From positions 434,001 to 498,000 of the forward strand of contig JBMNKL010000001.1 of NCBI GenBank assembly GCA_050952225.1: DNA of 64,000 nucleotides. Direction: 5' to 3'. The stretch comes from JBMNKL01 sp050952225. Its GTDB lineage: Bacteria; Bacillota; Clostridia; Acetivibrionales; DTU013. Both the position numbers and the translations under genes were made by a program. The notes under the pieces are model-generated. The model was not told the DNA's origin and did no database searches. It worked only from the letters and a program-made list of their open reading frames with translations. Positions 35,961-47,210 of this stretch are shown one piece after another (within the stretch, counting starts at the first letter, position 1; every line of letters starts with the position of its first letter).

Positions 35961-37418
35961 ATGGAGTTGATGGATAAGCTTGAAATATTGGCAAATGGCG
36001 CGAAGTACGACGTATCATGCGTTTCCAGCGGAAGCTCGCGCAAAAACACCCCCGGCGGCATAGGCAGCGGTTTTGCGTCCGGCATATGCCATACGTTTAC
36101 CGGTGACGGCCGCTGCGTTTCGCTGCTTAAGATACTGCTGTCAAACCAGTGCATATACGATTGCGCCTATTGCGTAAACAGGTCGTCCAACGACAAAATC
36201 GCCAGGACCGCTTTAACGCCTGAAGAGGTCGCAAACCTGACGATAAACTTCTATAAAAGAAATTATATCGAAGGCCTTTTTCTCAGCTCCGCAGTAGTCA
36301 AGTCACCAGATCATACGATGGAGCTGATTATTCGTGCGATCCGGCTGCTTAGGGAGGAGTACCGCTTCAATGGCTATATTCACGTAAAAGTGATTCCCGG
36401 GGCCGATGAAGCCTTGGTGGAGAAAGCAGGCAGGTATGCAGACAGGGTAAGCGTCAATATCGAATTGCCTACAAGCGGTGGGTTGAAGCTGCTGGCGCCG
36501 CAGAAGAAAAAGGAAGACATACTTGTGCCGATGGATTTCATCAGCAGGAGGATAAATGAATCAAACGAAGACAAGACGCGCTTCAAAAGCGCGCCCCGGT
36601 TTGTGCCGGCCGGCCAGAGCACCCAATTGATTATCGGCGCGACCCCGGACCATGACCTGACCATATTGAAGCTTGCGGAAGGGCTTTATAAGCGTTTTGG
36701 CATGAGGCGGGTATTCTATTCGGCATATGTTCCGGTATCAAATCATCCGGCTCTTCCGAGGACGGCCAAGCCTCCTTTGATGCGGGAACACAGGATTTAC
36801 CAGGCGGACTGGCTGCTCAGGTTCTACGGTTTCAAGGCGGATGAACTGCTTGACGAATCCCACAAGGACTTTGACATATCGCTGGACCCGAAATGCGACT
36901 GGGCGCTTCGAAACCTGCACCGTTTTCCCGTGGAGGTAAACAAGGCGGAATACTGGGAACTGCTTCGTGTCCCTGGCATCGGTATAAGGTCGGCTCAAAG
37001 GATAATTAGGGCAAGGCGGTTTCAAAGCCTTGATTTTTCAGATATAAAAAAGCTTGGTGTTGTACTTAAGCGAGCCAGGTTTTTCATTACATGCAAGGGC
37101 AGGTATATTGACAAGCTTGATGCTACCGACGGCTTTATCAAGGCAAACCTGCTGGCAGGGAAAAAGCGGTTGCCGGCGCCGGATACGGGCTATACGCAGC
37201 TCAGCTTTTTACCCCCGAAGCCGCCGCTTTTTCTGCAACAGGCGGCGCATTGGGGTACGGCCGGGCTATCTGCACTTGCCGGCACTCCATATAATGAGAG
37301 AGACCGCCTGCTAATGCCGGCTGCGACAGAGAGCAGCAATACCTCAGGAACAAAGCCTTTACCGGCGGCTCTTTTGCCCACGGAGATTATTCATGCAAGC
37401 ATTACGGGGGAATTATGA
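35961..37418 (+). CDS. Putative DNA modification/repair radical SAM protein
   Basis: The 485-residue protein carries the radical-SAM cluster motif C-x3-C-x2-C (Cys64, Cys68 and Cys71 in CIYDCAYCVNRS). A TIM-barrel core follows, and a helix-hairpin-helix segment (LLRVPGIGIRSAQRIIRARR, about residues 335-355) suggests DNA contact. The start at 35961 gives MELMDKLEILANGAKYDVSC, as in homologues. This is the family known as the radical-SAM partner of a uracil-DNA-glycosylase-like protein. The partner gene follows, overlapping by 4 bases. The C-terminal 75 residues are proline/alanine-rich and less conserved. The reaction is unknown; a DNA base modification or repair step is presumed. Confidence 0.87.
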   Translation: MELMDKLEILANGAKYDVSCVSSGSSRKNTPGGIGSGFASGICHTFTGDGRCVSLLKILLSNQCIYDCAYCVNRSSNDKIARTALTPEEVANLTINFYKRNYIEGLFLSSAVVKSPDHTMELIIRAIRLLREEYRFNGYIHVKVIPGADEALVEKAGRYADRVSVNIELPTSGGLKLLAPQKKKEDILVPMDFISRRINESNEDKTRFKSAPRFVPAGQSTQLIIGATPDHDLTILKLAEGLYKRFGMRRVFYSAYVPVSNHPALPRTAKPPLMREHRIYQADWLLRFYGFKADELLDESHKDFDISLDPKCDWALRNLHRFPVEVNKAEYWELLRVPGIGIRSAQRIIRARRFQSLDFSDIKKLGVVLKRARFFITCKGRYIDKLDATDGFIKANLLAGKKRLPAPDTGYTQLSFLPPKPPLFLQQAAHWGTAGLSALAGTPYNERDRLLMPAATESSNTSGTKPLPAALLPTEIIHASITGEL

Positions 37419-38152
37419 CAGTATACATTTATGATGGAAGTTTCGAAGGTATTCTTACCGCCGTATTCGAGGCGTTCAGCCGAAAGGAGGCTCCATGCGC
37501 CATCCTGCCTGAAAATAATCTCCAGCAGGACTTCCTGGTTTCATATGTTTTCATCAGGACTGATCCCGCTAAATCTGAAAGAGTATGCAAGGCAGTCCCG
37601 GATAAAATCTCCGGGGAATCATTGGAGAATATTTATCATGTTTTCCTTTCGGAACACCCGGATGCGGCGACGCTTATTTATAAATACCTGAAGCTGGGCT
37701 TTGCTATGGGCGGCAAAGTGGACATGCACCTGGCGGACAACACTGTTTTCAAGGTAATGGATATATGTAGAAAGCTGGAGTTAGAATTGCACAGGATGAT
37801 GGGCTTTGTGCGCTTCAGGCAGGTGGAGGGCGGCATATTTTATTCTCCCATTGCCCCCGACAATAATATTGTCGAGTTGCTTGCGCCCCATTTCGCCGAA
37901 CGTTTGCCCGGTCAGAACTGGATAATCCACGATGTCAAAAGAGAAATAGCGGCGCTGTACAATACTGAAAAATGGATAATATCCGAGTTTTGCACCGGTG
38001 ATATACCAAAGGCTACTCAAGATGAAAAGCAGTATGCTGCGCTTTGGAAGAAACTCTTCGAGACATTGGAGATTCCGGACAGGAAAAATCCTCAACTGCA
38101 AAGAAGGCTTCTACCGAGGCGCTACTGGGATTATCTCACGGAAAAATGGTAA
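37415..38152 (+). CDS. Probable DNA metabolism protein, DUF4130 (partner of the radical SAM protein)
   Basis: The 245-residue protein begins MTVYIYDGSFEGILTAVFEA, the typical start of DUF4130 proteins. LHRMMGFVRFRQVEGGIFYS, HFAERLPGQNWIIHDVKRE and a C-terminal LPRRYWDYLTEKW follow. The ATGA overlap with the preceding gene shows translational coupling. The two proteins nearly always occur together, sometimes fused to a uracil-DNA glycosylase domain, and are believed to act in DNA modification or repair. No catalytic motif is known to me. Confidence 0.88.
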   Translation: MTVYIYDGSFEGILTAVFEAFSRKEAPCAILPENNLQQDFLVSYVFIRTDPAKSERVCKAVPDKISGESLENIYHVFLSEHPDAATLIYKYLKLGFAMGGKVDMHLADNTVFKVMDICRKLELELHRMMGFVRFRQVEGGIFYSPIAPDNNIVELLAPHFAERLPGQNWIIHDVKREIAALYNTEKWIISEFCTGDIPKATQDEKQYAALWKKLFETLEIPDRKNPQLQRRLLPRRYWDYLTEKW

Positions 38153-38264
38153 ATGTTAATTACCATATACCGTCACTTCTCCTTATTCATATCACATGGA
38201 AGACTCTTGTCGGTATATAAATATTTTTGTCGAATAATATCGTAAATTAATAACAAAAATGAGA

Positions 38265-38294
38265 TTGACAACAAAAACTAAAAAATGTTACCAT
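38265..38294 (+). promoter_or_regulatory. Possible promoter of the FN3/RHS locus
   Basis: TTGACA (38265-38270), 18 bases, TACCAT (38289-38294), about 150 bases before the first gene. A second TTGACA near 38352 lacks a good -10 box. Weakly supported. Confidence 0.35.
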
Positions 38295-38441
38295 ATTTAC
38301 GTATATTTTTACTCTTATTAAATGTAAATTTAGTATTTCATCCACATGTTTTGACAAGATCGACGGGTATTTCATCATTCTATCGACAATAGCGGTATTT
38401 GCTACGCTAGTAATTCTAAAGCAGTTTTTCGGGAGGTTGTC

Positions 38442-41400
38442 ATGATGAGAATATTAAGAACGGTTACATTGATGCTTGTGATATTTACCATCTGTTTTGC
38501 CGTTTTGAAATCATCAAGTGCATTTTATTTTTCTCAAAATGAGCCGGATGTGCCTTTATACGATGATGTGCAAGATGAACCTTCAATTGAGGAACAGACT
38601 GATTCGGATGATGAGTCGCCGCAGGAAACTGAAACCACGGATGGTTCGGGTGATGAATCGCCGCAGGAAACCGAAAAGACAGATAATTCGGATGATGAGT
38701 CGCCGCAGGAAACCGAAACCACGGATGGTTCGGGTGATGAGCCGCCGCAGGAAACTGAAACCAAAGAGGCAACTGCCCTGGAAAATATACCAGCGGCAGT
38801 ACAGGCGGCCGTCAGGCTGGAAATGTATAATAACAACCTAAGTGAAGAAACAAATACGGTTTCACCGTGGTTTAAGCTTTATAATACAGGTGAAACGCCT
38901 ATAGAATTGGAAGATCTTAAAATCAGGTATTTTTATACAATAGACGGAGAAACGGGCCAGTCTTTCTGGTGCGATTGGTCAAATATCGGGGCATCCAATG
39001 TAACAGGTTCATTCGTTAAAATGCCAGTCTCCATGGTTGGAGCGGATTATTATTTAAATATAGGATTCAGCAGTAACGCCGGAGTTCTCTATCCGGGCGA
39101 AAATATTGAGTTGCAGAACAGGTTTGCAAAAATTGATTGGAGCAATTATATACAATCAGATGATTTCTCATTTAATAGCAATGGAAAAAAATACTCCGAT
39201 TGGAACGAAGCTGCTGTATATTATAAAGACAGCCTGATATGGGGGATAGAACCTTCCGAAACTGCGCCGGTTATTGTGCCTGTGACATCAATCCGCCTGG
39301 AAGTTAGCGTTGCGAACGAAAATGACAGGACAAACACTCTTTTCCCAAGGTACATATTGACGAATACCGGAAATACCGCAATTAACTTAAGTGATGTGAA
39401 AATAAGATACTATTATACGAATGAAGGAAAAAAGCCGCAAAATTTCTGGTGCGATTGGTCCAGCGCCGACGCCCGGAACGTAACCGGCAGGTTTGCAGAA
39501 AACGGCTTTCAGTCCGATACGGCGGATTGTTTCTGCGAGACGGGATTCACCGGCGGAGCAGGTTTGCTGCAGCCGGGTAAAAGCGTAGAGATACATACAA
39601 GAATAGCCAAAAAAGATTGGTCGGATTACCGGCAGTTTAATGATTATTCATTTACCGGCAGCCAGAAATACGCCACATGGGATAAAGTTGCCGTGCTGAT
39701 AAACGGAGAACTGTTTTGGGGAAACAGCATGATTTTCGGTAAGCCGGCCGGGTTAAAGGCCGAGGCATATGAGAATGCCATAAAGCTTACATGGATGGGA
39801 TTGGAAGGAGCCAGCGCCTATGAGATTGAAAACGACAATCAAATCATTGGAACAGTGTCAGGTACAAGCTTTGAGCATACAGATCTGAATTGGGGAACCG
39901 TTTACAGTTACAGGGTCAGGGGCATAAGCGGCACATTGCACGGAGAGTGGAGCGACGCCGTATCTGCGCTTACTTTTTCCGCGCCGCCTCATGAGATCAA
40001 CAGCATTTCAGGTGAAAATCAAATTACTCATTTATTGGAATGATTCCGCCGGGGCCGATATATACGACATTGAAGCCGACGGACAACTAATTGAGAATAT
40101 CGGTTGCCGGTATATACATACGGAACTTGAACCCGGCACGCAGCACACATACCGCATAAGGGCCAAAAATTCAAGCGGTGTCGGAAGATGGTCCGAATAT
40201 TTCACTATTTATACCCTGCCGCCGGTAGTTACCGGCATACAGCCATTTGCAACGCAGGATGTTATTTCTGTAACGTGGGATGATACGCAAGGCGCTTCAA
40301 GTTATGAGGTCTTATTTGACGGACAAATTTATGAGTGTGGATTCCCATCATTTACAAAAGACGGACTCCTGCCGGGTACGGAATATTCCTTAAAAATACG
40401 GGCGGTTAATGAAAGCGGGGCAGGACAATGGAGCGATACAGTCTCTTATTGGACAATACCCGGCATTGTCCGGAATATATCCGGTAATGCAACAACGGCG
40501 GATATCAGTCTTTCATGGGATGATGCAACCGGAGCGACCGGTTATGACATTGAAGTCGACGGGCAAATTATTGAGGACCAGACAAGTCCTTACAGCCATA
40601 TGCAGCTTTCTCCGGGAACCAGGCATGTGTACAGGGTCAGAGCCAAGAATGCCAGCGGCGTGGGAACCTGGAGCGAAAGCGTAACGGTATGGACTATCCC
40701 GGATGTGGTAAACGGTTTGGTTTTGCATCCGCAATTAACCGAAATTATGGTGGAATGGGAACCGGTAGACGGCGCACATGGTTATGATTTGGAAGTTAAT
40801 GGCGCTATCATACCGGATGTGGAGCAACCTTACAACAATACCGGGCTTTTACCGGGCAAATATTATGAATACAGGGTCAGGGCGAAAAATTCAAGCGGCG
40901 CCGGTGAATGGAGCGCACCCATCGGGGTCAGAACCATACCGGGAACAGTACGGCATGTCATTTCCCAAGCAGACGAAAATACCATATTTATCGAATGCGA
41001 GCCTGTAGAAGGTGCTGATATATACGACATAGAGGTGGATGGAGTTTTGCATGAAAATGTGGAATTCCCCTACGTCTGCCAGGACCTTTTACCGGGCACC
41101 GAGCACAAGTTCAGGTTCAGGGCTGCTAATTCCAGCGGCGTCGGCGAGTGGAGCGAAGAAACAATAGTATGGACGCTGCCGGATGTACCTGTGAATATAA
41201 TACAGTCGGCGGAAGAAACTTCTATAACTGTTATGTGGGACAATGTAACAGGGGCTTTCTCATTCGATATAGAGGCAGATGGAGAAATTATCCGGGATGT
41301 CGGTAATCCGTACGTGCATGCAGGCTTGCTCCCGGGAACTGTGCATAGATACAGGGTCAGGGCAAAGAACTCCAGCGGCGAGGGGAAATGGAGTGATGAA

Positions 41401-43680
41401 TATACAAAAATTACATTACCCGGTTTGGTCGCCGGTGTTGAATCAAGCGCCACGAAATATGATATCACCCTGGTGTGGGAACAAGTAACGGGCTCCGACG
41501 GGTACGACATATCGATAAACGGCGTTGTGACAGAAAACGTAAGCAGCCCGTATACATTTACTGATCTTTTGCCGGGGACAGAATACAAAATCAATATAAG
41601 GGCGGTAAATTCCAGCGGTAAAGGCAGATGGAACGAAGAAACCGCAGTCTGGACATTGCCCGATGCACCTCAAAACATCCAGGCGGCAGCGGCATCAGGT
41701 TCAATTTCTCTAAAATGGGACGTTGCCAAGGGCGCAACCGGTTATGAGGTAGAAATATTCAACACTCCTGTAAGCGCCGGGGAAAATGCCGCTTATATAC
41801 ATTACGGGTTAAGCCCGAATACCCAGTATACGTACAGGGTAAGGGCGGTTAACTCCAGCGGAGCAGGCGAATGGAGCGATATTGTCGCAAAAACGACGTT
41901 ACCGGCGGTCCCGAATGGTATCAGGTCATATTCAAGCAGTAATAACATCAGGTTGGATTGGGACGATATCTCGGGAGCAATTGCATATGACATAGAAGTT
42001 GACGGCGAGATTATTTTTGACATAGGCGAGTCGTCTTATGACCATACTGATTTGCAATCAAATTCAGTGCACATTTACAGGATAAGGTCAAAGAATGACG
42101 AAAGCGCCGGCGAATGGAGCGATGAAATTCATGCTGCGACACTTATGGCCGCGCCGGACTTTTTAACCTGCGAAAGCTCAACGGATAAAATAGAAATTGC
42201 GTGGAGCGCGGTGGAGGATGCGACAGGTTATGACATTGAGGTCGATGGAAAGCTGTTGGATAACGGGGCGCAAACATCATTTGCCCACAGCGGACTTGAT
42301 GCGGATACCGGGCACGTTTACAGGGTCAGGGCACGGAACGGAGATTTTCCGGGCGCCTGGAGCAGCTATATTTATTGTTATACACTATGTAATCCGCCGG
42401 ATAACATTTCGATTGATGTTGACAGCACGTCAATAAAAATAGAATGGGATTTGCTCCAGGGGGCTTCGGGATATGAAGTGGAATTTGACGGCGAAGTAAT
42501 AGACAACGGCTTAAGCGGGAATTATACCCGCTCGGGGCTTGCCCCGCTTTCCGAGCATAAAATCAGGGTAAGGGCAATAAAAAATAACAAGCCGGGAGCC
42601 TGGAGCGGATATATAACGGGAGTCACCCTGGTAGGCACACCATCAGGCGTTTCTTCCGTTGAGCAGAGCGACCGGGTAAATATCAGCTGGGATCCTGTCC
42701 CGGGCGCTACGGGATATGAGTTGATGTTCGACGGCAATATAGTATATGCCGGAATTCAAAACGAGTATCTCCAGACCGGGCTTGAGCCGAATACGGTGCA
42801 TTTTTACAGGATCAGGGCAAGAAACGGGGAGACGGCCGGAAAATGGAGCGAAACATATACTTGCAAAACATTGATCGGAACTCCCGCAAATTTGAAATTT
42901 ACAACCGAGAGCAACAGGATAATAATCAGCTGGGACAAAGTCGCAGGAGCCGTATCGTATGATATTGAAGCGGATAACGGCGTCATCGAGGGCAATGTCA
43001 ACTTGTTTTTCATACACGACCAATTGGAACCGAATACAACACATCAATACAGGGTCAGGGCCAGAAGCGAATCCGGATTGGTAAGCGAGTGGAGCGCTTT
43101 AGCCGCCGTGACGACTACAATTGGCGTACCTAAAGGCATTAAGGCGGATGCGACAACATCCGGGATAACCTTGAGCTGGGAATATGTCGATGACGCCATA
43201 AGCTACGACCTTGAAGCTGACGGGATAATAATCAAGGACATTACGGCCAATTATTATACGCATAAAAACCTAAAGCCAAACACACAGCACACGTATCGCA
43301 TCAGATCAAAGAGCAATGCCTCGGTAAGCGAATGGAGCAGGCCGATTGTACAAAGCACCGTATCTGAAGTCGCCATTCAAATAAAAAATGATAATATATT
43401 CAATTTTGTTATTGTTGTTCCGCCTGCGACGGATGGCGCGGACCGTATCGTAATTGTGGAATACACCCCGGAAGAACTGGAAGTGTTTGACCTTTGTGCC
43501 ATTACGGCAGAACCGGAACTGGAAACAGGCCGGATAGAGGGAACCGGCATTTCCGTGGAAGAGTTTTCTCCCGGAAAAATTATCTATAAGATAGCAGGGT
43601 CTGCAAAAACGGAAATAAACATAATCAAGTTCCTTTCGAAGACAGCCGGGAATTCCAGCGTTACATACGCCATTAAATAA
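38442..43680 (+). CDS. Giant exported protein with two CBM3-like modules and 15 fibronectin III domains, interrupted by one frameshift
   Basis: Two frames form one protein of about 1745 residues. The first (to 40043) holds a signal peptide (LMLVIFTICFAVLKSSSA), an acidic 14-residue repeat, two CBM3-like modules (about residues 115-270 and 280-425, both with FWCDWS and KxDWS(N/D)Y) and the first FN3. The array continues after an extra base near 40026-40029 as YWNDSAGADIYDIEADG. Fourteen more FN3 units follow, marked by YDIE(A/V)DG, LxPGTxHxYRVRAKNSSG and WS. The last 100 residues form a cohesin-like domain (IVEYTPEELEVFDL ... SPGKIIYKI) that also ends the next protein. It is probably a cell-surface or secreted scaffold. 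It is the first of five genes leading to the RHS protein. GGGAGGTTGTC precedes the ATG. Confidence 0.82.
38610..38777 (+). repeat. Four 42-bp tandem repeats encoding an acidic linker
   Basis: Four units of 14 codons of the form DESPQETETTDGSG lie just after the signal peptide of the CBM3/FN3 protein. They give a flexible acidic spacer. Copy number is likely to vary between strains through slippage. Confidence 0.85.
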
Positions 43681-43693
43681 GGAGGGATGAGTC

Positions 43694-46600
43694 TTGAAAA
43701 GCATGAGAGTACTTTTTAGAAATATAACGGTCTACTTTTTGATCATTTTATTCATTGTGTCGGATGTACCCGGCGCGTTAACCGGACTTGATTTGTTCGA
43801 TAGCGGCGTTTATGCATTAAATGCAACAATGTACGTTAACTTTCCGGAAAGTTCAAGCAGGAGCAGAAGTAAAACCGTTACGATTCCAAACCTTGTAAGA
43901 ATAACGTCCGTAACGGTCGATACGGGGAATGTCACTTACAGTGTAAATGGTAACCAGGTAACGATAAATGTATCAAAAGGAAAATCAACGGATTCATATA
44001 CGCCAAGCGAATATATCAGCAATTATACATACTATACGGGGACCGCGACGCCTCCGTCCAGCGTCTACTATTCCAGCGGCGGATATTCGGGGACATTGAG
44101 TTTGTATAATGCTACCAATAACGGCTATTATGAAATTAAGGAATCAACAAAATACTTTACCAAGACTGTTACAAATTCGCGGTCATGGACTAAAACACAA
44201 AGCGGCGTTGTTTTCGGTCCATGGGCAAAACCGGACCACGGAAGCTACCAGGAAATTAATGAGGACGGATATAAAGGCAGCATACCTAGATTAGACACAA
44301 CGTATAGCCCTTCTGATTTCAGCAGTTACAAGGTCGGCGACAGCGGTACGCAAGTGGCTACCGGATATTTCGGCGGGTACCTTACAAAAACCGAATTTAT
44401 ATGGCATGATGATTGGTATGGCCATTACCGCGGAACCATCTATGGTTCTACGACTTACTACTATGAATACAATGTTACTATTAAATACGTATCAAATATA
44501 CCGCCGTCAATAAATATTATTAATCCGGCCGAGAACCAGGTCTTCAGCGGGGAGGTTTCGTCATACATACCTACCGTGTCCGTTTCGGATTCGGACGGGG
44601 ATACACTGGCCTGCAAGCTGTTTCTTGATTCCGAATCTTCGCCGAGAGATACCAGGACCATATCCAATACGGCGACGCCTCAAAATATCAGCTTCGCTGC
44701 GCAAGATATCGGGCAACTGGCAGAAGGCGACCATAAAATGAGATTTACCGTTTATGACGGAGAAGCTACAGTGGAAAAGGAGATTAGCTTCAAAGTTGAC
44801 AAAACTCCACCAGTAGCCGCTTCAGTTTCTTTTGCTTCGACAGATACAAGCATCAGCATTTCCGGGACGGCGACGGACAATATATCCATGCATGCCGAAC
44901 CTTACCGCTTTAGAGCCGGGAGCGCCGAGAGCCAGTGGACCGCCAGTTCAAACCACACTTTTTCAAACCTTGTTCCAAATACGCAGTATACAGCCAGGTT
45001 CGTTGCAAGGGATAAAGCAGGTAATATGACCGAGGTTGCGCAGGATATTTACACTAAAGCCTGCAGGCCGTCAATGTCTGTCGGCGGCGCCCGTGAAAAT
45101 AGCCTGGTTATAACGATGACCGATGCCAACCCCTCTGATACCGAGTATCTTATAAGCTGCGGAGCAAAATACGTTACAAAGCACGGGACGCTTTCACAAT
45201 CGCCGGAATGGATAAAGCTTTCCGGCAAAACAATTGAAATTTGCGATCTTGATGAAAACACTCTTTATACTTTTGCTGCCAAAGCCCGTTGCTTTGACGG
45301 TACTGAAACGGCGCAAAGCGAACCGGCGTCAGGGCGTACCCTTGCGCCTCCGCCGAATGTGCTGAGGTTTGAGGATGTACAGCAAACCCAGATAAAAATT
45401 TCGTGGGATGCCGTTAACGGTGCGACCGGTTATGATATCGAAGCTGACGGATTTATCCACGATAACGGCACGTCGGTATCTTATCTGCACACTGGCTTGT
45501 CCCCGGAAACAACCCATACGTATAGGGTGAGAGTCAGAAATGCCGGGGGTACGGGAAATTGGAGCGGTGAATTCAGCTGCGCCACTTTGATGAACAGGCC
45601 GGGAGTTCCCGAAAATATCAGTTTTACTGTCCAAAAGACGGAAATAACATTATCCTGGGATCCCGTTGCAAGAGCGGAAAGCTATGAAGTAGAGGTCGAC
45701 GGGGTGATACAGGATGCCGGATCAAATTGTTCCTACACGCATTACGGCCTTGAGCCCGACTCCACCCATAAATACAGGATAAGAGCAAAAAACCAGGGCG
45801 GAGCGGGGGAATGGAGTTCCTATATCGAAGCGACCACCCTGCCGAATCCGCCCGGACCGCCACAGTCGGCAGACGCGGAAATCACCAAGACAACAATAAA
45901 GCTGATATGGGAGCCGGTTGCAAAAACCGACAGGTATGAGATTGAAGTGGATGGAACCATTTTTGACGCGGGGGAAAATACCGAATACCTGCACGAAGGA
46001 CTTGTTCCGCTTACCACTCACAAATACAGGTTAAGGGGAATAAATGCGGGCGGAACGGGAGAATGGAGCGGTTACATATACCTGACCACCCATCCGTATG
46101 AGCCTTCCGTTCCCGGGAACGTCATGGCGACTTCCGATGCAAATTCCATAAGTCTATTCTGGTATATGGCTTCTTTTGCATATACTTATGAAATCGAGGT
46201 AGACGGAAACATTGTCGACGAAGTGTTCAGCACGAATTACAAGCATGAAAACGTTACACCAGGTTCCAGGCATACATACAGGATAAGGTCGAAAAATATC
46301 AGCGGTGTAAGCGACTGGACAAACCCTGTAACAATTACCGCTTCTTCAACCCATACAGGTCAGGATATGCTTGTAACCAACCTGGCGGCCGTAATCACCT
46401 ATGATTCAATAACGCTTTCCTGGAATTCTCTTTCTGATGATTGCCAATATGATGTGGAAGCGGATGGAGTAATTTTTGATAATGCTTACAATACCGTTTT
46501 TAATCATACGCACCTGGAACCCGGAACATACCATGAATATAAGATTCGAGCCAGGGTCGGTGAAACGGCTGGCGAGTGGAGCAATGTATTAAGCTTGTCA

Positions 46601-47197
46601 ACATTGCCGATGCCTCCGGGGGCTCCGGCCATAACCAGGTCTCATGCTACAAGCACGTCAATACAGATTTGGTGGGAGCCTGTTGAGGATGCCGTCAGTT
46701 ATGATGTTGAGGCGGACGGCGTGATAATAACGGGGATAACGGATATCACATACCTGCATGATCAACTGCTCCCCGGAACTACGCACCAATACAGGGTAAG
46801 GGCCAGGACGCTTGTCGATGTCAGTCCATGGAGCGAAGTTTATGATAAGAGCACGGGAAGCACAGTTTACATAATAGACTGCACCGAGGGCGAAGTGTTT
46901 GACTTTAGCTTGCTCGCAAGGAACATACAGGATTTCAGCGATATCACATTTGTTGTGACTTATGACAGCGGCCAAATTGAGGTTGTCGACCTGTTCGGAG
47001 GCACTGCTCAAATAGATTTGACCAATGAAGGGCAAGTTCCCGGAACAAATATTTACGCTAAATATACGCCCGGAAGAATTGAATTCAAGGTAAACGGAAG
47101 CATTGTACCCGGGACAAGCTGGTCGGGAGAAATAACGAACATCGTATTCAGAGCCAGAAAGACCTGCACTGCGGAGATAAGTTTCACCGAAGAGTGA
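43694..47197 (+). CDS. Large exported fibronectin III protein with a unique N-terminal domain and a cohesin-like C-terminus
   Basis: The 1167-residue protein is started by TTG (43694), seven bases after GGAGGG; an ATG at 43703 is less well placed. A signal peptide (FLIILFIVSDVPGALTG) is followed by a Ser/Thr/Tyr-rich unique domain (about 40-260, with SYTPSEYISNYTYYTG), bacterial Ig-like segments (PPSINIINPAENQVFSG and DKTPPVAASVSF) and six to eight FN3 units like those of the upstream protein. The final 115 residues (FVVTYDSGQIEVVDLFGG ... YTPGRIEFKVNGS) match the last domain of the preceding protein. The two are paralogous in their rods and tails and probably assemble or work together. The gene starts 13 bases after its neighbour ends. 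Confidence 0.82.
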   Translation: MKSMRVLFRNITVYFLIILFIVSDVPGALTGLDLFDSGVYALNATMYVNFPESSSRSRSKTVTIPNLVRITSVTVDTGNVTYSVNGNQVTINVSKGKSTDSYTPSEYISNYTYYTGTATPPSSVYYSSGGYSGTLSLYNATNNGYYEIKESTKYFTKTVTNSRSWTKTQSGVVFGPWAKPDHGSYQEINEDGYKGSIPRLDTTYSPSDFSSYKVGDSGTQVATGYFGGYLTKTEFIWHDDWYGHYRGTIYGSTTYYYEYNVTIKYVSNIPPSINIINPAENQVFSGEVSSYIPTVSVSDSDGDTLACKLFLDSESSPRDTRTISNTATPQNISFAAQDIGQLAEGDHKMRFTVYDGEATVEKEISFKVDKTPPVAASVSFASTDTSISISGTATDNISMHAEPYRFRAGSAESQWTASSNHTFSNLVPNTQYTARFVARDKAGNMTEVAQDIYTKACRPSMSVGGARENSLVITMTDANPSDTEYLISCGAKYVTKHGTLSQSPEWIKLSGKTIEICDLDENTLYTFAAKARCFDGTETAQSEPASGRTLAPPPNVLRFEDVQQTQIKISWDAVNGATGYDIEADGFIHDNGTSVSYLHTGLSPETTHTYRVRVRNAGGTGNWSGEFSCATLMNRPGVPENISFTVQKTEITLSWDPVARAESYEVEVDGVIQDAGSNCSYTHYGLEPDSTHKYRIRAKNQGGAGEWSSYIEATTLPNPPGPPQSADAEITKTTIKLIWEPVAKTDRYEIEVDGTIFDAGENTEYLHEGLVPLTTHKYRLRGINAGGTGEWSGYIYLTTHPYEPSVPGNVMATSDANSISLFWYMASFAYTYEIEVDGNIVDEVFSTNYKHENVTPGSRHTYRIRSKNISGVSDWTNPVTITASSTHTGQDMLVTNLAAVITYDSITLSWNSLSDDCQYDVEADGVIFDNAYNTVFNHTHLEPGTYHEYKIRARVGETAGEWSNVLSLSTLPMPPGAPAITRSHATSTSIQIWWEPVEDAVSYDVEADGVIITGITDITYLHDQLLPGTTHQYRVRARTLVDVSPWSEVYDKSTGSTVYIIDCTEGEVFDFSLLARNIQDFSDITFVVTYDSGQIEVVDLFGGTAQIDLTNEGQVPGTNIYAKYTPGRIEFKVNGSIVPGTSWSGEITNIVFRARKTCTAEISFTEE

Positions 47198-47210
47198 TGA
47201 GGGGGAAGTC

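Noticed and set aside
40000..46850. Regular spacing of similar DNA segments, considered as a CRISPR-like array
   Set aside because: The segments are coding FN3 modules of about 270-280 bases with YDIEADG and RVRAKNSSG; no short identical repeats with unique spacers are present, and no cas gene is near.
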